Shown here piece by piece: positions 61,357 to 64,000 of a stretch of 64,000 nt of DNA (position 1 is the first letter of the stretch; each line of letters opens with the position of its first letter). Source of the DNA: a bacterium (GTDB lineage: Bacteria; Planctomycetota; Planctomycetia; Kolteriales; Kolteriaceae); assembly GCA_019753235.1 (NCBI GenBank), contig JAIELF010000020.1, forward strand, positions 62,001-126,000, read 5' to 3'. A program made the translations under genes and the position numbers. The notes under the pieces were generated by a model. It saw only the letters and a list, made by a program, of their open reading frames with translations, was not told where the DNA came from and searched no databases.

Positions 61357-64000
61357 ATGGGGGCACAACGGAGGGAACTTGCGGGATTCCTCATTCTGAT
61401 CTTCGCCGTGCCGATCGCGACAGTCTCGGCAGCGACGGAAATCATCAATGCGAAGATCACCAAAATCACACCTGCCAAGAGATCGATCGACGTCGAAGTC
61501 AAAGGGAAGTCGTACTCGATCACCCTCGAAGTCGAACCGTCGGCAAAGCTCGAGATCAACGGTGTCCGTGCCAATCTCGATGAGTTCCATGTGGATATGC
61601 AGGTGACGCTGATTGCCGACATCAAGGCAGGCAAGGTGACGCGCATCAATGCGCAAGGGACCAAGGAGGCGGGCAAGCCGACGCGACGACCTAGTCCCAA
61701 GGGGCCCCCGACCAAAGATGGGGCCGACCCGATCGTGGCTCGCGGTCCGCTTCCCGACTCGCTGAAAGAGATGGATGATATCGTGCAAGAGTTCCTCGCG
61801 GCCGAGGAGGTTCGCGGCGCGGTCGTGATGATAGTCAAGAACGGCAAAGGAGTCTTCGCACGAAGTTACGGCTTCGCCGACAAAGCCCGCAAGACGCCCA
61901 TCGAAACGACCACTCTCTTTCCTCTCGACGAGGGTTCGAAAGCGATCACAGGTCTCGCGATCGCGCAATTGGCCGAGCAAGGAAAGATCGATCCCAACAT
62001 CAAGTTCTTTGATGCTCTAGGCGTTAAGCCGACCGCCGACGATAAGGACGTCCCCGATGGCAGCCGATTCGTCGATGCTAGTACCATCGATCTCATGAAG
62101 AATCCCAATCGCTTCCTGCGAGACCCATTCTTCAAGGAGTATCTTGAAGACTCTGACTTCCGAAAGAAGATGAACGATCGCGTGAAGACCATGCCCGATG
62201 GCAGCAAAGTCGAGCTCCGCAAGTTCATTAAGTACGATGTGGTCGATCTGCAGTACATGCTTCTTGCTCGACTCGTCGCCAAGGGAACGGGCAAAGGATA
62301 CGAGCCGGGAGTTCAAGAGATGCTCCTGGGGCCCGCAGGTATTTCGACGGCGAAAGTCGTTCTGTTGCCATTGGAAGAGGAGACGGAAGAGCGACGAAAT
62401 CCCGTTCCCATCAGTCCAAAAGAACGATCGCGTAAGGATCGCGTCCAAAAAAAGAAGGACGAAGAGAAGGAGAAAATCAAGAAGAAGGCAGATCTTTACC
62501 AGGGAGTCGCCCAGGTTCAGTTTGCCGCGGGTAAGGATTATGAAACTCCCTCGATGTCGTTGGACGGGGCCGGTTCGTGGGTTGCGTCGGCATTCGATTT
62601 GGCTCGACTGGTCAAAGCAATCGACGCACCATCGGAGACAAGCCTGCTCAAGGCAGATGGATTGAAGATCCTGTTGACGCCTGTCGCGCGATCGACGGCG
62701 GCCGAAGATGACGACGAGAAGGACGACAAAGAGACTCCGCGGGAGACAAAGCTGAAGTCGGCTCGGTTCTTTGCATCGGGTTGGTGGGTAGTTCGGCCAA
62801 GCAGTGATGATCCAGAAGCATTGTTCAAGTCGCGACGCTGTTTTCATTCGGGGCCGGTGGCGGTCTGTAGCGATGCGGGTTTGCACGTTGTGGTGGCGAT
62901 GACGACGGCATTGACGGCAAGTAAATCGGGCGAAGAACATCCTCTCATCCTCGAAATCTTGGACGCCGCTAGCCGGGTGAAGGAATGGCCCAAGGATGAT
63001 TTCTTCGGTCCCAGCGCGACGCAAGCCGAACCAGAAGTAGCAGAGGCAATGCCCGACGAGAATGGTTCGGCGCCGACTGCCAAGCGTCCACGGCTGCGTG
63101 TGCCGGTGATAAACTCGATCGGCGATCAGGTCGAGTCAGCCTGCCGGGATTGTTGGTCGGCTTACAACAAGTTCCTTGATTCGGGTGGAACAAAACTTCT
63201 ATCGGAGATCCAACTTTCTTCGGTTCCGGATCTGAAGCGGATTGCCCAGCGATCACCGGAGGGCATCGCCGCGGCGCAAATGCTCCGAGGGGAGTACGAA
63301 AAGGTTCTCCTCACGCGAGCGGTGGGTTTGAATCCTCTCGTTCCGCCGGACAAGCCAAATCAGCGTGACGCCGTTCAGGCGGTTATGAGTTATGCCGAGT
63401 CGATCAGTCGGTTCATCCTTCATTTATCGGACAGCTTCAGGTCAGGCACCAACGCCGACGAGTCGAAACAGGTTGTCACACAGATCCGGCAGAATGAAGA
63501 GAGAATGTACGCCGATCTTTTTGCTGCGCTCGAAAAGATTGACGCGGCGTTTCCGTCGGAAGTGAAGGCAGCCGCATCGGAGGCGGAGTTGAGCCGATCG
63601 CTGGACCGGATCGAACTTCGCTTGAAGGCGACATCGCAGAAACTGCAGAGCTTCGTCTCGTCACGATTCGGCCAGATTGACGTGATCCAGTCGCGCGCCG
63701 GCGGGGCCAGTGCCGAGGAACAGCTTCAACTTCCCATTCTGGTGAAGGAGATTCAGGGAATTTCCGCGCAGACGGTGACGAGTTTCACCACGCTCGGGCA
63801 GAGAGCGACGAGCTTCTTAGAGGCAGAAAAGGCAGCAGGCTCGAATTTTGTCACTGTCTGGCAGGGGGTCATCGACCTGGCGACGGCAAACGGGGCGTAT
63901 GCCTCGTTCATGGCGACTTTTGGGAATGATGATTTCAAACCCGATGACGAACAGGCTTATCTCGACAAGATTGACGCTGCGAAGAAGTCTCTTGCCGAGC
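61357..64000 (+). CDS. Exported beta-lactamase-fold protein lacking the catalytic serine (partial)
   Basis: The frame is open from ATG 61357 to the window end (881 residues visible, no stop). The N-terminus is a signal peptide (GFLILIFAVPIATVSA). A small beta domain (about 25-125) comes first. The serine beta-lactamase/esterase domain (about 135-560) reads DEGSK at 191-195, so the SxxK serine is Glu192 while Lys195 remains. The YxN position is also changed (KYDVVD). HSG of the third motif is kept. A long helical tail of 300 or more residues follows. It is probably a pseudoenzyme or scaffold related to the active-looking hydrolase at 324-2777. Confidence 0.85.
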   Translation, partial: MGAQRRELAGFLILIFAVPIATVSAATEIINAKITKITPAKRSIDVEVKGKSYSITLEVEPSAKLEINGVRANLDEFHVDMQVTLIADIKAGKVTRINAQGTKEAGKPTRRPSPKGPPTKDGADPIVARGPLPDSLKEMDDIVQEFLAAEEVRGAVVMIVKNGKGVFARSYGFADKARKTPIETTTLFPLDEGSKAITGLAIAQLAEQGKIDPNIKFFDALGVKPTADDKDVPDGSRFVDASTIDLMKNPNRFLRDPFFKEYLEDSDFRKKMNDRVKTMPDGSKVELRKFIKYDVVDLQYMLLARLVAKGTGKGYEPGVQEMLLGPAGISTAKVVLLPLEEETEERRNPVPISPKERSRKDRVQKKKDEEKEKIKKKADLYQGVAQVQFAAGKDYETPSMSLDGAGSWVASAFDLARLVKAIDAPSETSLLKADGLKILLTPVARSTAAEDDDEKDDKETPRETKLKSARFFASGWWVVRPSSDDPEALFKSRRCFHSGPVAVCSDAGLHVVVAMTTALTASKSGEEHPLILEILDAASRVKEWPKDDFFGPSATQAEPEVAEAMPDENGSAPTAKRPRLRVPVINSIGDQVESACRDCWSAYNKFLDSGGTKLLSEIQLSSVPDLKRIAQRSPEGIAAAQMLRGEYEKVLLTRAVGLNPLVPPDKPNQRDAVQAVMSYAESISRFILHLSDSFRSGTNADESKQVVTQIRQNEERMYADLFAALEKIDAAFPSEVKAAASEAELSRSLDRIELRLKATSQKLQSFVSSRFGQIDVIQSRAGGASAEEQLQLPILVKEIQGISAQTVTSFTTLGQRATSFLEAEKAAGSNFVTVWQGVIDLATANGAYASFMATFGNDDFKPDDEQAYLDKIDAAKKSLAE

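Overview
The window looks like part of a Planctomycetota chromosome, probably near the Gemmatales. The supporting signs are an N-terminal motif of the kind EALEQREVPA on a large exported protein, two PEP-CTERM proteins, PQQ-type and WD40 beta-propellers with signal peptides, an FHA/coiled-coil/kinase-fold giant, and a fairly GC-rich sequence. No rRNA, CRISPR array, integrase, transposase or reverse transcriptase was found. The taxonomic guess is inference; the gene calls come from reading the translated sequence.

Region by region: 1-24.1 kb is chromosomal. It holds a PKD/serine-hydrolase/RTX exported protein, a B12-binding radical SAM enzyme, and a run of genes that suggests amine breakdown (copper amine oxidase, chlorite-dismutase-family haem protein, EutB/EutC without any microcompartment genes). 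A transglutaminase-like exported protein and a PEP-CTERM protein follow. Next come two four-helix-bundle (S23/IVP, Avd-like) genes with unusual structured leaders beside a tRNA-Pro gene. After these lie a ketol-acid-reductoisomerase-like protein that lacks key catalytic residues, an FHA-coiled coil-pseudokinase, an APS kinase and a trypsin-like protease.

24.4-42.9 kb is one leftward run of 23 genes encoding a virus-like particle: terminase subunits, portal, protease, decoration protein, major capsid protein, connector/tail proteins, a beta-helix protein and small late proteins. Upstream of these lie a ParB-like protein, an ABC-ATPase/GNAT fusion and a papain-like peptidase. No integrase, repressor, replication gene or recognisable tape measure is present. 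A 25-bp sequence occurs both in front of the first gene and in front of the capsid genes and may be a shared promoter/operator. The locus could be a decayed prophage, a satellite or a gene-transfer-agent-like element.

43-64 kb is chromosomal again: a D-2-hydroxyacid dehydrogenase, a thioredoxin-like protein, a HEAT-repeat protein and a PQQ propeller. These are followed by an XRE-type regulator with a small downstream gene, Maf and an esterase in one unit, and a WD40-AtuA-AtuA2-enoyl-CoA hydratase-acyl-CoA ligase run for branched acyl-CoA metabolism. A DUF2306 membrane protein and two closely related AMP-dependent ligases flanking a PEP-CTERM gene come next. The window ends inside a large exported beta-lactamase-fold protein whose catalytic serine is replaced by glutamate.
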